Source: Sinorhizobium sp. A49 (lineage in GTDB: Bacteria; Pseudomonadota; Alphaproteobacteria; Rhizobiales; Rhizobiaceae). Taken from it: a DNA stretch of 64,000 bases. The notes beneath the pieces are model-generated. The model saw only the letters and a program-made list of their open reading frames with translations, was not told where the DNA came from and ran no database searches. Below are positions 51,169-61,170 of this stretch, in pieces; positions within the stretch are counted from its first letter, which is position 1; the number at the start of each line of letters is the position of its first letter. The translations under genes and the position numbers were made by a program. Where the stretch lies: positions 124,001 to 188,000 of the forward strand of contig NZ_MUNW01000043.1 in the NCBI RefSeq assembly GCF_002002725.1, given 5' to 3'.

Positions 51169-51894
51169 TCAGACGAAAAACTGACCGCCGTTGGCAGAGA
51201 TCGTCGAACCCGTGATGAAACCGGCATCGTCGGATGCGAGGAAAACCACGCAGCGCGCGATCTCCTCCGGCTCGCCGAGGCGACCGACGGGGATCTGCGG
51301 AATGATCCGTTCGTTGAGGACCTTTTCCGGGATCGCCCGCACCATTTCCGTGCCGATGTAACCCGGGCAGATCGCGTTGACGGTGATGCCCTTGGCAGCG
51401 CCTTCCTGGGAGAGCGCCTTGGTAAAGCCGAGATCGCCGGCCTTGGCGGCGGAATAGTTCGCCTGTCCCATCTGGCCCTTCTGGCCATTGATCGACGAAA
51501 TGTTGATCACCCGCCCGAAGCTGCGGTCGCGCATGCCGGTCCAGACCGGGTGGGTCATATTGAACAGGCCGGTCAGGTTGGTGTTGACCACCTCGCCCCA
51601 TTGTTCCGGCGTCATCTTGTGAAACATGGCGTCTCGGGTGATGCCGGCGTTGTTGACGAGCACCTCGACCGGTCCGAGGTCTCCTTCGACCTTCGCGATG
51701 CCCTCGACGCAGGACTGATAGTTGGAGACGTCCCATTTGTAGACCGGAATGCCGGTCTCCGCCTTGAAGGCCTCTGCCTTCTCGTCATTGCCGGCGTAGT
51801 TGGCAGCAACCTTGTATCCTGCATTCTTCAGCGCGATGGAAATCGCAGCGCCAATGCCGCGTGACCCGCCCGTAACCAATGCTACCCTGCTCAT
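51169..51894 (-). CDS. phbB: Acetoacetyl-CoA reductase
   Basis: An NADPH-dependent short-chain dehydrogenase making (R)-3-hydroxybutyryl-CoA for polyhydroxybutyrate. The 241-residue protein has the TGGSRGIG cofactor loop, NNAGITRDAMFHKM, and the catalytic set S134, Y147-SAA-K151 (GQMGQANYSAAKAG). Residues VEVLVNNAG and QEGAAKGITVNAICPGYIGTEMV match PhaB. GGGAGGCG precedes ATG 51894 closely. It is last in a phbA-ORF-phbB leftward unit with a good terminator. Confidence 0.96.
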   Translation of the reverse strand: MSRVALVTGGSRGIGAAISIALKNAGYKVAANYAGNDEKAEAFKAETGIPVYKWDVSNYQSCVEGIAKVEGDLGPVEVLVNNAGITRDAMFHKMTPEQWGEVVNTNLTGLFNMTHPVWTGMRDRSFGRVINISSINGQKGQMGQANYSAAKAGDLGFTKALSQEGAAKGITVNAICPGYIGTEMVRAIPEKVLNERIIPQIPVGRLGEPEEIARCVVFLASDDAGFITGSTISANGGQFFV

Positions 51895-51911
51895 GTTCGC
51901 CTCCCACGTGA

Positions 51912-52271
51912 TTAATTCAGTTTATCAAAGGCCTTCTTCAGCAATTTTTCGCCCAGGTGCTGCCCGTAAATCTTCGCCGCGGCCTGAAACTGCGGATCGG
52001 CAAGCATGGACATTCCGACCTCGCACTTCGTCAGCGCGAGGTTCATCATGATGCTGCTCACCTGAACGATATGCGATTTGACGCTGTCGCTCTCGTCGTT
52101 GAGGGCAGCGACAATCAGGTTCTTGAAAACGGTTTCGTCGTCGGCCGACGTGTGGTCCAGCATGCACTGGACCACCCTGGCCTGTTCGAACGGCGACGAT
52201 GTCGCACGCGCATGCGCCGTCGAAGAAGCGACGAACAGGACTGACAGGATCAATCCGCTGACATGACGCAT
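51912..52271 (-). CDS. Small secreted protein of unknown function between phbA and phbB
   Basis: 119 residues, not recognised. A clear signal peptide (MRHVSGLILSVLFVASSTAHA, about 1-21) is followed by an apparently all-helical mature part of about 98 residues. This has two cysteines (VVQCMLDH, LTKCEVGM), hydrophilic DHTSADDETVFKN and a lysine-rich amphipathic end. It starts 13 bases after the phbA stop with a poor ribosome site and ends 17 bases before phbB, so it depends on the same message. A secreted protein inside an intracellular polymer operon is odd; phbA and phbB are usually adjacent. Confidence 0.75.
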   Translation of the reverse strand: MRHVSGLILSVLFVASSTAHARATSSPFEQARVVQCMLDHTSADDETVFKNLIVAALNDESDSVKSHIVQVSSIMMNLALTKCEVGMSMLADPQFQAAAKIYGQHLGEKLLKKAFDKLN

Positions 52272-52284
52272 GAGGCCGGGCCGG

Positions 52285-53466
52285 TCAGAGGCGCTCGACG
52301 CACATGGCGACGCCCATACCGCCGCCGATGCACAGGGTCGCCAGCCCCTTGGAAACCCCGCGGCGCTTCATCTCGAACAGCAGCGTGTTGAGAACACGGG
52401 CGCCAGACGCGCCGATCGGGTGGCCGATCGCAATCGCACCGCCGTTGACGTTGACGATCGACGGATCCCAGCCGAGGTCCTTGTTGACCGCGCAGGCCTG
52501 TGCCGCGAAGGCTTCGTTGGCTTCGACGAGCTCGACGTCGCCGATTGCCCAGCCGGCCTTCTCCAGCGCCTTGCGCGAAGCCGGGATCGGGCCCGTACCC
52601 ATCACCTGCGGATCGACGCCGGCCGTTGCCCAGGAAACGATGCGCGCGAGCGGCTTGATACCGCGCTTGGCGGCCTCTGCCTCGGTCATCAGCAGGGTGG
52701 CGGCGGCACCGTCGTTGAGGCCCGACGCGTTCGCGGCGGTCACCGTTCCTTCCTTGTCGAAAGCCGGGCGCAGCTTGGTCATCTGGTCGAGCGTGGCGCC
52801 ATGACGGATGTATTCGTCCTGGTCGACGACCACGTCGCCCTTGCGGCCCTTGACCACGAAGGGAACGATCTCGTCGGCGAAGCGGCCGGCCTTCTGCGCG
52901 GCCTCGGCCTTGTTCTGCGAGGCGAGCGCGAACTGGTCCTGCTCTTCGCGGGTGAGCTGCCACTGGCGCGCGACATTCTCCGCGGTGATGCCCATGTGGT
53001 AGCCGTAGAAGGCATCCGTCAGGCCATCCTTGATCATCGTGTCGATCATCTTGAAGTCGCCCATCTTCACACCGCCACGCAGGTGCGAGCAGTGCGGCGC
53101 CATAGACATCGATTCCATGCCGCCGGCAATGATGATATCGGCATCGCCATTGGCGATCTGCTGCATGCCGAGTGCGACGGCGCGCAGGCCGGAGCCGCAA
53201 AGCTGGTTCATGCCCCAGGCGGTTTTTTCCGGCGGAATGCCCGCCTTCATCGCGGCCTGGCGGGCCGGGTTCTGGCCTTCGCCGGCCTGCAGCACCTGCC
53301 CGAGGATCACCTCGTCGACCTCGCTCGCCTCGACGCCGGCGCGTTCGAGCACCGCCTTGATGACGGCGGCGCCAAGCTCATGGGCCGGCGTGTTGCCGAA
53401 GGCGCCGTTGAAGGATCCGACGGCGGTGCGTGCCGCGCTGGCGATCACGATGGAGGGATTGCTCAT
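52285..53466 (-). CDS. phbA: Acetyl-CoA acetyltransferase (beta-ketothiolase)
   Basis: Condenses two acetyl-CoA to acetoacetyl-CoA, the first step of polyhydroxybutyrate synthesis. In 393 residues the catalytic C90 ([12 protein letters not shown]), H349 ([16 protein letters not shown]) and C379 ([12 protein letters not shown]) are all present and spaced as in the Zoogloea enzyme. GAGGAAACG lies upstream of ATG 53466. Divergent from phaR, which is oriented the other way with 224 bases between starts. Confidence 0.97.
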   Translation of the reverse strand: MSNPSIVIASAARTAVGSFNGAFGNTPAHELGAAVIKAVLERAGVEASEVDEVILGQVLQAGEGQNPARQAAMKAGIPPEKTAWGMNQLCGSGLRAVALGMQQIANGDADIIIAGGMESMSMAPHCSHLRGGVKMGDFKMIDTMIKDGLTDAFYGYHMGITAENVARQWQLTREEQDQFALASQNKAEAAQKAGRFADEIVPFVVKGRKGDVVVDQDEYIRHGATLDQMTKLRPAFDKEGTVTAANASGLNDGAAATLLMTEAEAAKRGIKPLARIVSWATAGVDPQVMGTGPIPASRKALEKAGWAIGDVELVEANEAFAAQACAVNKDLGWDPSIVNVNGGAIAIGHPIGASGARVLNTLLFEMKRRGVSKGLATLCIGGGMGVAMCVERL

Positions 53467-53690
53467 GGGGACGTTTCCTCAGCTTTTCTTGGCGGGTCAG
53501 CCAGCAGACTGGCAAAGCGCGGAGCGCAAGTCAAACGCCTTGATGCACCGCCGCAAAACCGTCATGCCGCGCCGACTGTGAGATTTCGCACTTGCGTCGT
53601 CGCATCGCACAAAGACATTGTCAGGGGCGTTCGTTTGCGGATACTCTGAAAAGTAGAAAAAGACGGACCGCGGGTAATGAGGAGAGCCTG

Positions 53691-54269
53691 ATGGCGAAGA
53701 ACGACGGCCAGATCGTAATCAAGAAATATGCGAACCGGCGGCTCTACAACACCGGGACCAGCACCTACGTCACGCTCGACGACCTGGCAGTGATGGTGAA
53801 AAAGGGCGACGAATTTACCGTACAGGACGCCAAATCAGGCGAAGACATCACCCATTCTGTCCTGACGCAGATCATCTTCGAGCAGGAATCCAAGACCGGC
53901 AACACGCTGCTGCCGATCTCCTTCCTGCGGCAGTTGATTTCGTTCTATGGCGACCAGATGCAGATGGTCGTACCGAGCTATCTCGAGCACTCGATGCAGG
54001 CCTTTACCGAGCAACAGGTGCAGATGCGCGAGCAGATCAACAAGGCCTTCGGCGACACGCCGCTTGGCAAGAACCTGCAGGCCCCGTTGCAACTGGTCGA
54101 AGAACAGGTTCGTCGCAACACCGAGATGTTCCATCAGGCGATGCAGATGTTTTCGCCGTTCATCGCTTCGCCTCCGGTCAAGGAAACCAAGAAGGCTGAA
54201 GCCAAGGATATTGACGAACTGAAGGAGCAATTGCGCGCCCTTCAGACCAAACTCGACAATCTCGGTTAA
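53691..54269 (+). CDS. phaR: Polyhydroxyalkanoate synthesis repressor PhaR
   Basis: A DNA- and PHB-granule-binding regulator (also called AniA in S. meliloti) that controls phasins and carbon flow. The 192-residue protein has the N-terminal PHB_acc domain IVIKKYANRRLYNTGTSTYVTLDDLA, then SVLTQIIFEQESKTGN and LLPISFLRQLISFYGDQMQ. A helical C-terminus with Gln/Met/Lys ends in a coiled coil (DIDELKEQLRALQTKLDNLG). ATG 53691 is set by GAGGAGAG upstream; the longer frame to 53592 lacks similarity. Confidence 0.95.
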   Translation: MAKNDGQIVIKKYANRRLYNTGTSTYVTLDDLAVMVKKGDEFTVQDAKSGEDITHSVLTQIIFEQESKTGNTLLPISFLRQLISFYGDQMQMVVPSYLEHSMQAFTEQQVQMREQINKAFGDTPLGKNLQAPLQLVEEQVRRNTEMFHQAMQMFSPFIASPPVKETKKAEAKDIDELKEQLRALQTKLDNLG

Positions 54270-54282
54270 GCCAGTCGCGACA

Positions 54283-54311
54283 ACGCCGCGATCCTCATAG
54301 AGGCGCGGCGT
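54283..54311. terminator. Hairpin between convergent phaR and the four-TM gene
   Basis: An 8-bp stem ACGCCGCG/CGCGGCGT with a 13-base loop, 14 bases past the phaR stop and 20 bases past the end of the opposite gene. It lacks a T-tract, so the call is tentative. Confidence 0.35.
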
Positions 54312-54330
54312 GAACGCTCCTCAGTCCACG

Positions 54331-54768
54331 TCAAAGACCGATCGAGACATCCCGGCCGGCCGAGCGCATCGACACGGCGAAACCGGCGATGACGTCGATG
54401 AAGCTGATCGTCATCAGGATGAAGAAGATCTGGGTGGCCGCAGGCGCGGCCAGCAGGAATTCGACCAGAAACGCGATGAACAGCACCATCGACAGCAGAT
54501 GGTCCATCAGCGCCCGCGTGCCGGTCCGGGTCGCTTTCAGAATTTCCACGAAAAGCAGAAGCAGGGCCACGACGATCAGGAGGTCGCCGAAGCTCATGGC
54601 CCATGTGGCGCCGGAGAGCATCGACAGCGACATCACGCCGGCATCAAGCCCGGCCGTGCCGCCGAAGAGGCCGAGCATGGCGAGATTGTAGATGGCAAAA
54701 GGCAGGATCAGCAATGGAACGGCGGCAAGCATGGAAAATGCGCTCCCTCTTCGATGCGTGATCGCCAT
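54331..54768 (-). CDS. Four-TM membrane protein of unknown function
   Basis: A 145-residue integral membrane protein, not recognised. Hydrophobic segments fall at about 12-33 (FSMLAAVPLLILPFAIYNLAM), 55-76 (WAMSFGDLLIVVALLLLFVEIL), 88-106 (LLSMVLFIAFLVEFLLAAP) and 110-135 (TQIFFILMTISFIDVIAGFAV). The loop ILKATRTGTRALMDH is basic. AGGG precedes ATG 54768; an internal ATG at 54732 would shorten it by 12 residues. It lies beside phaR and rpmF, with no known link to either. Confidence 0.75.
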   Translation of the reverse strand: MAITHRRGSAFSMLAAVPLLILPFAIYNLAMLGLFGGTAGLDAGVMSLSMLSGATWAMSFGDLLIVVALLLLFVEILKATRTGTRALMDHLLSMVLFIAFLVEFLLAAPAATQIFFILMTISFIDVIAGFAVSMRSAGRDVSIGL

Positions 54769-54929
54769 GCGCGCCCTTGACGCCCGAGATCACCAGCTCG
54801 CTTGCTGCATGCTGCAGCAGATCAAAGTGCCACAGCGACCTTTGCCCGTCTGAACGGGCACGCGGCGCTGCAGGACCAACCGGTATTGCTATAACCCAAC
54901 GTCTCCGTCGAGACGGTGTCAGGCCCCGC

Positions 54930-54960
54930 AAAAGAAAAGGGCTGGCAAAGCCAGCCCTTT
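54930..54960 (-). terminator. Rho-independent terminator of rpmF
   Basis: A perfect 11-bp stem (54936-54946, 54950-54960), loop of three bases, followed leftward by a T-rich run CTTTTCTTTT, 24 bases past the rpmF stop. Confidence 0.87.
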
Positions 54961-54984
54961 AACTCGGTCCGCCAATGTCAGCGC

Positions 54985-55170
54985 TTATGCGCTTTCCTTC
55001 GGGGTCAGAACCTGGCGACCACGGTACATGCCGGTCTTCAGGTCGATGTGGTGCGGGCGACGCAGTTCACCGGAGTTCTTGTCTTCGATGTAGGTCGGCG
55101 TCTTCAGGGCGTCGGCAGAACGGCGCATGCCACGCTTGGACGGGCTCGTTTTTCTTTTAGGTACAGCCAT
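54985..55170 (-). CDS. rpmF: 50S ribosomal protein L32
   Basis: A 61-residue large-subunit protein, [23 protein letters not shown] at its N-terminus. The zinc-type cysteines are absent (the C-minus form, normal for this group): the middle reads [32 protein letters not shown] 55170 follows GGAG at six bases. mtgA lies upstream on the same strand beyond a GST gene, a usual rhizobial neighbourhood. Confidence 0.98.
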   Translation of the reverse strand: MAVPKRKTSPSKRGMRRSADALKTPTYIEDKNSGELRRPHHIDLKTGMYRGRQVLTPKESA

Positions 55171-55328
55171 TTCATTCTCCACTTATCGGGCAAAACACTG
55201 TTCAGCAGCCGAAATGGCCGTATAAAACAGATGTTAATCACGGAAATTTGGCGCGCTTATACATGGCGAACTGCCGCTTGACCAGTCCCCGAGCGCAATT
55301 TTTCGACTCCTCGTCCGAGGAAGTCGAA

Positions 55329-55976
55329 TCAGACTTCGTCCTCGGCAACGATCCACGGTTCCGCTCGTGCGGCCACTTCCCATTTCCGGAACGCCGGATG
55401 CGCCTTTATCCGTTCCATATACCCCAAAGTCGTAGGCTCGCTAACGAGATTGTAGACGTCGAACCGGTTAACCACAGGCGCGTACATTGCATCGACGGCC
55501 GTAAACGCCCCGAACAGGAACGGCCCGCCGGAGCGCGCAAGCGCCTCCGCCCAGATCGTTTCGATCCGCGCGACATCGGCGCGCACCTCATCGGAGACTG
55601 CGAGCGCCTGCTTCTTTCGGCGGATGTTCATCGGGCAGGCGCCGCGCAAGGCGCGAAAGCCGGAGAGCATCTCGCAGGCATAGCTGCGTGCCCGCGCTCG
55701 GTCCTGCTTGCCGGCCGGCCATAGTCCCGCTTCCGGAAAGAGTTCGGCGACATATTCGATGATCGCCAGCGATTCCCAGATCTTGACGCCGCCGTGTTCG
55801 AGCAGCGGCACGCGACCGGTCGGCGAAATTTCCCGCAGCTTGGGGTTTCCGGCAGCGAAATCGAACGGAATGACCACGTCTTCGAAGCCGATGCCGGCGG
55901 CTTCGAGCGCCAGCCACGGCCGCAGCGACCAGGACGAATAGTTCTTGTTGCCGACGTAAAGGACGAGCTTGTCCAT
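55329..55976 (-). CDS. Glutathione S-transferase family protein
   Basis: A 215-residue cytosolic GST-fold protein. The N-terminal thioredoxin-like domain is LVLYVGNKNYSSWSLRPWLALEAAGIGFED with the cis-Pro/glutathione motif GRVPLLEHGGVKIWESLAIIEYV (Ser in WESLAI). The C-terminal helical domain has GPFLFGAFTAVDAMYAPVVNRF (N-capping motif). The NYSSWSLRPW signature occurs in a bacterial GST subgroup of unknown substrate. A single gene between rpmF and mtgA. Confidence 0.9.
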   Translation of the reverse strand: MDKLVLYVGNKNYSSWSLRPWLALEAAGIGFEDVVIPFDFAAGNPKLREISPTGRVPLLEHGGVKIWESLAIIEYVAELFPEAGLWPAGKQDRARARSYACEMLSGFRALRGACPMNIRRKKQALAVSDEVRADVARIETIWAEALARSGGPFLFGAFTAVDAMYAPVVNRFDVYNLVSEPTTLGYMERIKAHPAFRKWEVAARAEPWIVAEDEV

Positions 55977-56050
55977 GATTGGGCCTCCTGTGCTTTCTAC
56001 CGCGACGTTTAAGCCACGGCGAACATCAGGACCAATGAATAGACGTCATC

Positions 56051-56761
56051 TCAATCATAAAGGCAGGTGATGTATTCGCCCGACCGGCTGGCCCGGCGCT
56101 CGATCAGCGATGCCAGGCGCTTCAGTCCGCGCCCCGGTTTGCCGGCGTTGCGCTCTCTAGGGTTGGGCAGCGACACGGCGAGCAGGGCCGCCTGGCGTCT
56201 CGAAAGCTTGGCTGCGGAAACACCGAAATGATGACGGGCGGCGGCCTCGATGCCGTAGATGCCGTCGCCCCACTCGGCGACGTTCAGATAGATCTCCATC
56301 ATTCGGCGCTTGCTCCAGACGAAGTCGGCGACGATCGCGAGCGGCAATTCCATCGCCTTGCGAACGAAGGAGCGGCCGTTCCAGAGAAACAGGTTCTTCA
56401 CCGTCTGCATCGGGATGGTGCTGGCGCCGCGCGTCGATTCCCCCTCGAGCGCGTCTTCGACCACACCGCGCATCTGGCCCCAGTCGACGCCGTCGTGGAT
56501 GCAGAACTGGCCATCCTCGGACATCATCACCGATTGCACCAGCACCGGTGCGATCTGGTCGAACTCGACCCACTGCCGATCATAGCCGCGCAGAAGCACG
56601 AGGTCGCGCAGCATCAGCGTCGAGACGGGGCGAATGAAGTCGATGAGGTAGAGCGCAATCAGCGCGTAGGGCAGAAGCACGAGGCCGACAACGGCAAGAA
56701 CGATGCGACGGCGGTGCTGGCGCCACGTCCGACGGAGGGACGACCAGCGACTGGCGGGCAT
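56051..56761 (-). CDS. mtgA: Monofunctional biosynthetic peptidoglycan transglycosylase
   Basis: A GT51 glycosyltransferase that polymerises lipid II into glycan strands at the inner membrane. After a TM segment (about 20-42) the motifs are [14 protein letters not shown] (catalytic Glu), [26 protein letters not shown] and [23 protein letters not shown] 56761 is preferred for its near-perfect GAGGAGG five bases upstream (236 residues). ATG 56824 would add 21 acidic residues and remains possible. No transpeptidase domain is present. Confidence 0.95.
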   Translation of the reverse strand: MPASRWSSLRRTWRQHRRRIVLAVVGLVLLPYALIALYLIDFIRPVSTLMLRDLVLLRGYDRQWVEFDQIAPVLVQSVMMSEDGQFCIHDGVDWGQMRGVVEDALEGESTRGASTIPMQTVKNLFLWNGRSFVRKAMELPLAIVADFVWSKRRMMEIYLNVAEWGDGIYGIEAAARHHFGVSAAKLSRRQAALLAVSLPNPRERNAGKPGRGLKRLASLIERRASRSGEYITCLYD

Positions 56762-56969
56762 ATCGCCCTCCTCACGCGCCTCGGGAACGATGTCCACGGC
56801 CTGACTGTCCACCTCTCTGTCCATCCGTTTCTCTTAGTGCATGGGCTGGCAAAGTTGAACGGGCTTTCTGGCAAAAGGCAAGGCACTCACAGCTCTGTCC
56901 TCGACAAAGCGCGACCCCGCGACACGAAAGCCCGTTGAAAGCGGCTTTCGCCCATGTCAAAGAGCGCTC

Positions 56970-57884
56970 ATGAGACAGGAAACAGCGACCTTCGAGACCC
57001 GACTGAAACACAACGCGCTAGCGATCGAGGCGCTGCTCGGACGTCTGCTTGGCTTGAGCGTCGAACCCGATGAGATCGCGCGGCCGGAAAACCTGCTCGG
57101 AGCGATGCGTCATGGCGTGCTCAACGGCGGCAAGCGGCTGCGCCCGTTTCTGGTAATCGAATGCGCCAACCTCTTGGGCGGAAGCCTTGATGCGGCGCTT
57201 CGCGTCGGTGCTGCGCTCGAATGTGTCCACTGCTACTCGCTGGTTCATGACGACCTGCCAGCGATGGACGATGACGATATCCGTCGCGGCCAGCCGACCG
57301 TGCACAAGGCCTTCGACGAGGCGACCGCAATCCTTGCCGGCGACAGCCTGCTCACCTTCGCCTTCGACATCATCGCCTCACCGGAAACGGCGCTTGCCGA
57401 TGCGCAGAAGGCCGCACTCGTTTTGGCGCTGGCGCGCGCTGCTGGTCATGGCGGCATGGCCGGCGGCCAGGCGCTCGACCTTGCGGCCGAGAAATCCGCG
57501 CCAGATGAAGCCGGCATCGTCACCCTGCAAGCGATGAAAACAGGAGCGCTGCTGCGCTTTGCCTGCGAAGCGGGCGCGATCGTTGCCGGCGCTAGCGCCG
57601 TTGACCGTCAGCGCCTGCGCAGCTTCGGTGAAAAGATCGGCCTCGCCTTCCAGCTCGCCGACGACCTGCTCGACCTCACGGCCGACGCCACGACCATGGG
57701 CAAGGCAACCGGCAAGGATGCCGCGCGCGGCAAGGGCACGCTCGTTGCCCTCCATGGACAGGCCTGGGCCGAGACCCGGCTGGAGCACCTAGTGGCGGAG
57801 GCCGAAGCGCTGCTCGAGCCCTATGGCGCCCGCTCGTCGATCCTCGCCGAAACTGCCCGCTTCATCGCCAATCGCAGGAATTGA
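56970..57884 (+). CDS. ispA: Farnesyl diphosphate synthase (polyprenyl synthetase)
   Basis: A trans-prenyltransferase of 304 residues. The first Asp-rich motif is DDLPAMD (94-100), preceded by HCYSLVH, with Tyr at the fifth position upstream as in bacterial FPP synthases. The second motif is LADDLLDLTAD, and GGKRLRP appears at about 53-59. C15 product length is inferred from these residues. ispG, also in isoprenoid synthesis, lies 2.8 kb away. hisC starts three bases after its stop. Confidence 0.93.
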   Translation: MRQETATFETRLKHNALAIEALLGRLLGLSVEPDEIARPENLLGAMRHGVLNGGKRLRPFLVIECANLLGGSLDAALRVGAALECVHCYSLVHDDLPAMDDDDIRRGQPTVHKAFDEATAILAGDSLLTFAFDIIASPETALADAQKAALVLALARAAGHGGMAGGQALDLAAEKSAPDEAGIVTLQAMKTGALLRFACEAGAIVAGASAVDRQRLRSFGEKIGLAFQLADDLLDLTADATTMGKATGKDAARGKGTLVALHGQAWAETRLEHLVAEAEALLEPYGARSSILAETARFIANRRN

Positions 57885-57887
57885 ACC

Positions 57888-58943
57888 GTGAGCAAATACT
57901 GGTCGCCCATCGTCTCGACGCTCAAGCCCTATGTTCCCGGCGAGCAGCCGCGCATCGCCAATCTCGTCAAGCTCAACACCAACGAGAGCCCGTACGGCCC
58001 TTCGGACAAGGTTCTGGGCGCCGTTACTGCGGCGGCCAATGCCGATCTCAGGCTCTACCCGGATCCGCTGGCGCTTCGCCTGCGTGAAACCATCGCCGCC
58101 CGTCACGGGATCACCGCCGGCGAGGTCTTCGTCGGCAATGGTTCGGACGAGGTTCTGGCCCACATCTTTGCCGGGCTTTTGAAGCACGATGCCCCGCTGC
58201 TCTACCCCGACATTTCCTACAGCTTCTATGCGACCTACGCCCGGCTGTTTGCGATTGACGCCGTCGAAGTGCCGCTCGACGGGCAATTCAACATCGATCT
58301 TGCCGACTACGACAGGCCCTGCGGCGCCATCATCCTGCCGAACCCGAATGCGCCGACCGGTATCGGCCTGCCGCTTGCCGAAATCGAGCGCCTTGTTGCC
58401 GCCCATCCGGATCAGCCCGTCGTCATCGACGAAGCCTATATCGACTTCGGTGGCCAGTCGGCGATTGCGCTGGTGCCGAAATACGAAAACCTGCTGGTGG
58501 TCCAGACCTTCTCCAAGTCGCGCGCGCTTGCCGGCCTGCGCGTCGGCTTCGCCATCGGCCAGCGGCCGCTGATCGAGGCGCTGGAGCGGGTGAAGGACAG
58601 CTTCAACTCCTATCCGCTCGGCCGCCCTGTCCAGGCAGGAGCAATCGCTGCTATCGAGGACGAAGCGTGGTTCGAGACGACCCGCCGGAAGATCATCGCA
58701 TCGCGCCAGCGCCTCACCGAACAGCTGACCGAACGCGGCTTCGAGGTGCTGCCGTCTGAGGCGAACTTCGTTTTTGCCCGCCATCCCGGCCATTCCGGCG
58801 AGACGCTGATGCAGGCGCTGCGTGAGCGCGCCGTGCTGGTGCGCCATTTCGCCAAGCCGCGGATCGCCGATTTCCTGCGCATCACCATCGGCACCGATGC
58901 CGAATGCGCACGGCTGATCGAAGCGCTCGACGAGATCCTCTGA
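57888..58943 (+). CDS. hisC: Histidinol-phosphate aminotransferase
   Basis: A PLP-dependent class-II aminotransferase. In 351 residues it shows [11 protein letters not shown] (31-40), [24 protein letters not shown] and the PLP lysine K210 in [14 protein letters not shown]. It starts with GTG 57888 three bases after ispA, so the two unrelated pathways share a message. It may also serve tyrosine/phenylalanine synthesis, as related enzymes do. Confidence 0.95.
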   Translation: MSKYWSPIVSTLKPYVPGEQPRIANLVKLNTNESPYGPSDKVLGAVTAAANADLRLYPDPLALRLRETIAARHGITAGEVFVGNGSDEVLAHIFAGLLKHDAPLLYPDISYSFYATYARLFAIDAVEVPLDGQFNIDLADYDRPCGAIILPNPNAPTGIGLPLAEIERLVAAHPDQPVVIDEAYIDFGGQSAIALVPKYENLLVVQTFSKSRALAGLRVGFAIGQRPLIEALERVKDSFNSYPLGRPVQAGAIAAIEDEAWFETTRRKIIASRQRLTEQLTERGFEVLPSEANFVFARHPGHSGETLMQALRERAVLVRHFAKPRIADFLRITIGTDAECARLIEALDEIL

Positions 58944-59026
58944 ATCTTGTCACGGTCACATTTCGCAGTTTCGAACCAGCGAACAACTGATCTAGCTTCC
59001 GGCGAACGAGCTGGAGCTTTTTTCGC

Positions 59027-59668
59027 ATGTTCGACCCGACGCCCTATCTGCCGCAGCTTCTTGTCGCCTGGACAGCCTATCTGATCGCAACCGCGTCGCC
59101 CGGACCGGCGGTGCTGGCCATAATCACCACATCGATCAGCCAGGGGCGCAAGTCCGGCCTGGCGCTTGCCTTCGGCGTGCTCTCGGGCAGCTACACCTGG
59201 GCGATGTTGACGGCATCCGGCCTGTCGGCGCTCATCAGCGCCTACGGACAGGCGCTGATCGTCCTGAAGATCGCCGGCGCCTGCTACCTGTTCTGGCTCG
59301 CCTACAACGCGCTGCGCGCCGCCATGCGCGGACACGCGCCACAGGCGACATTGCCGGGTCAGCCACAGGCTTCGCTGAAGAAGCTCTACCTCAAGGGGCT
59401 CGGCATCCACCTCACCAACCCCAAGGCGATCTTCTCCTGGATCATGCTGGTCTCGCTCGGCATGCCCACCGGCGCGCCGACGGCCGTCACCGCTGCCTTT
59501 ATCGCCGGATGCATGCTGCTCGGTCTCGTGACCTTCTGCGGTTTTGCGCTCGTGTTTTCGCTACCGCCGGTGCATCGCGGCTACCTCAAGTCGCGGCGGA
59601 TCATCGAGAGCCTGATGGCGGGTTTCTTCGCCTTTGCCGGGTTCAAGCTGCTGACGACGCGGCTGTAG
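59027..59668 (+). CDS. LysE-family exporter (second of two)
   Basis: A 213-residue LysE/RhtB exporter with six hydrophobic segments: LIATASPGPAVLAIITTSISQGRKSGLALAFGVLSG at the N-terminus, KIAGACYLFWLAYNALRAA, and GLGIHLTNPKAIFSWIMLVSLGMP. Differs clearly from the copy at 32199-32840, so not a recent duplication. Substrate unknown. Downstream of hisC by 83 bases and perhaps separately expressed. Confidence 0.9.
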   Translation: MFDPTPYLPQLLVAWTAYLIATASPGPAVLAIITTSISQGRKSGLALAFGVLSGSYTWAMLTASGLSALISAYGQALIVLKIAGACYLFWLAYNALRAAMRGHAPQATLPGQPQASLKKLYLKGLGIHLTNPKAIFSWIMLVSLGMPTGAPTAVTAAFIAGCMLLGLVTFCGFALVFSLPPVHRGYLKSRRIIESLMAGFFAFAGFKLLTTRL

Positions 59669-59726
59669 CGCAATTCCCGACGGAATGCGCCTCACACGTC
59701 TCTTGGCGTTGTTCTGACGAAAGCGG

Positions 59727-60980
<1,254 letters not shown>

Positions 60981-61170
60981 GAAGGCCTCTTGGTCCCCCG
61001 GGTCACATCCCGTGCCCCGGTCTCGTCGTTTCAGCGCGGGATGCGGAGGGAAAATCCCATGGGTTTTCCCCGCTCCGCTCTCGCTTTTCGTCCATCAGGT
61101 GGATGAGGAAAGCATCGTTGTCAACGGCGACATCATGCCCTGACGGCGATTTGATGGCAGGCGCCCGGCC

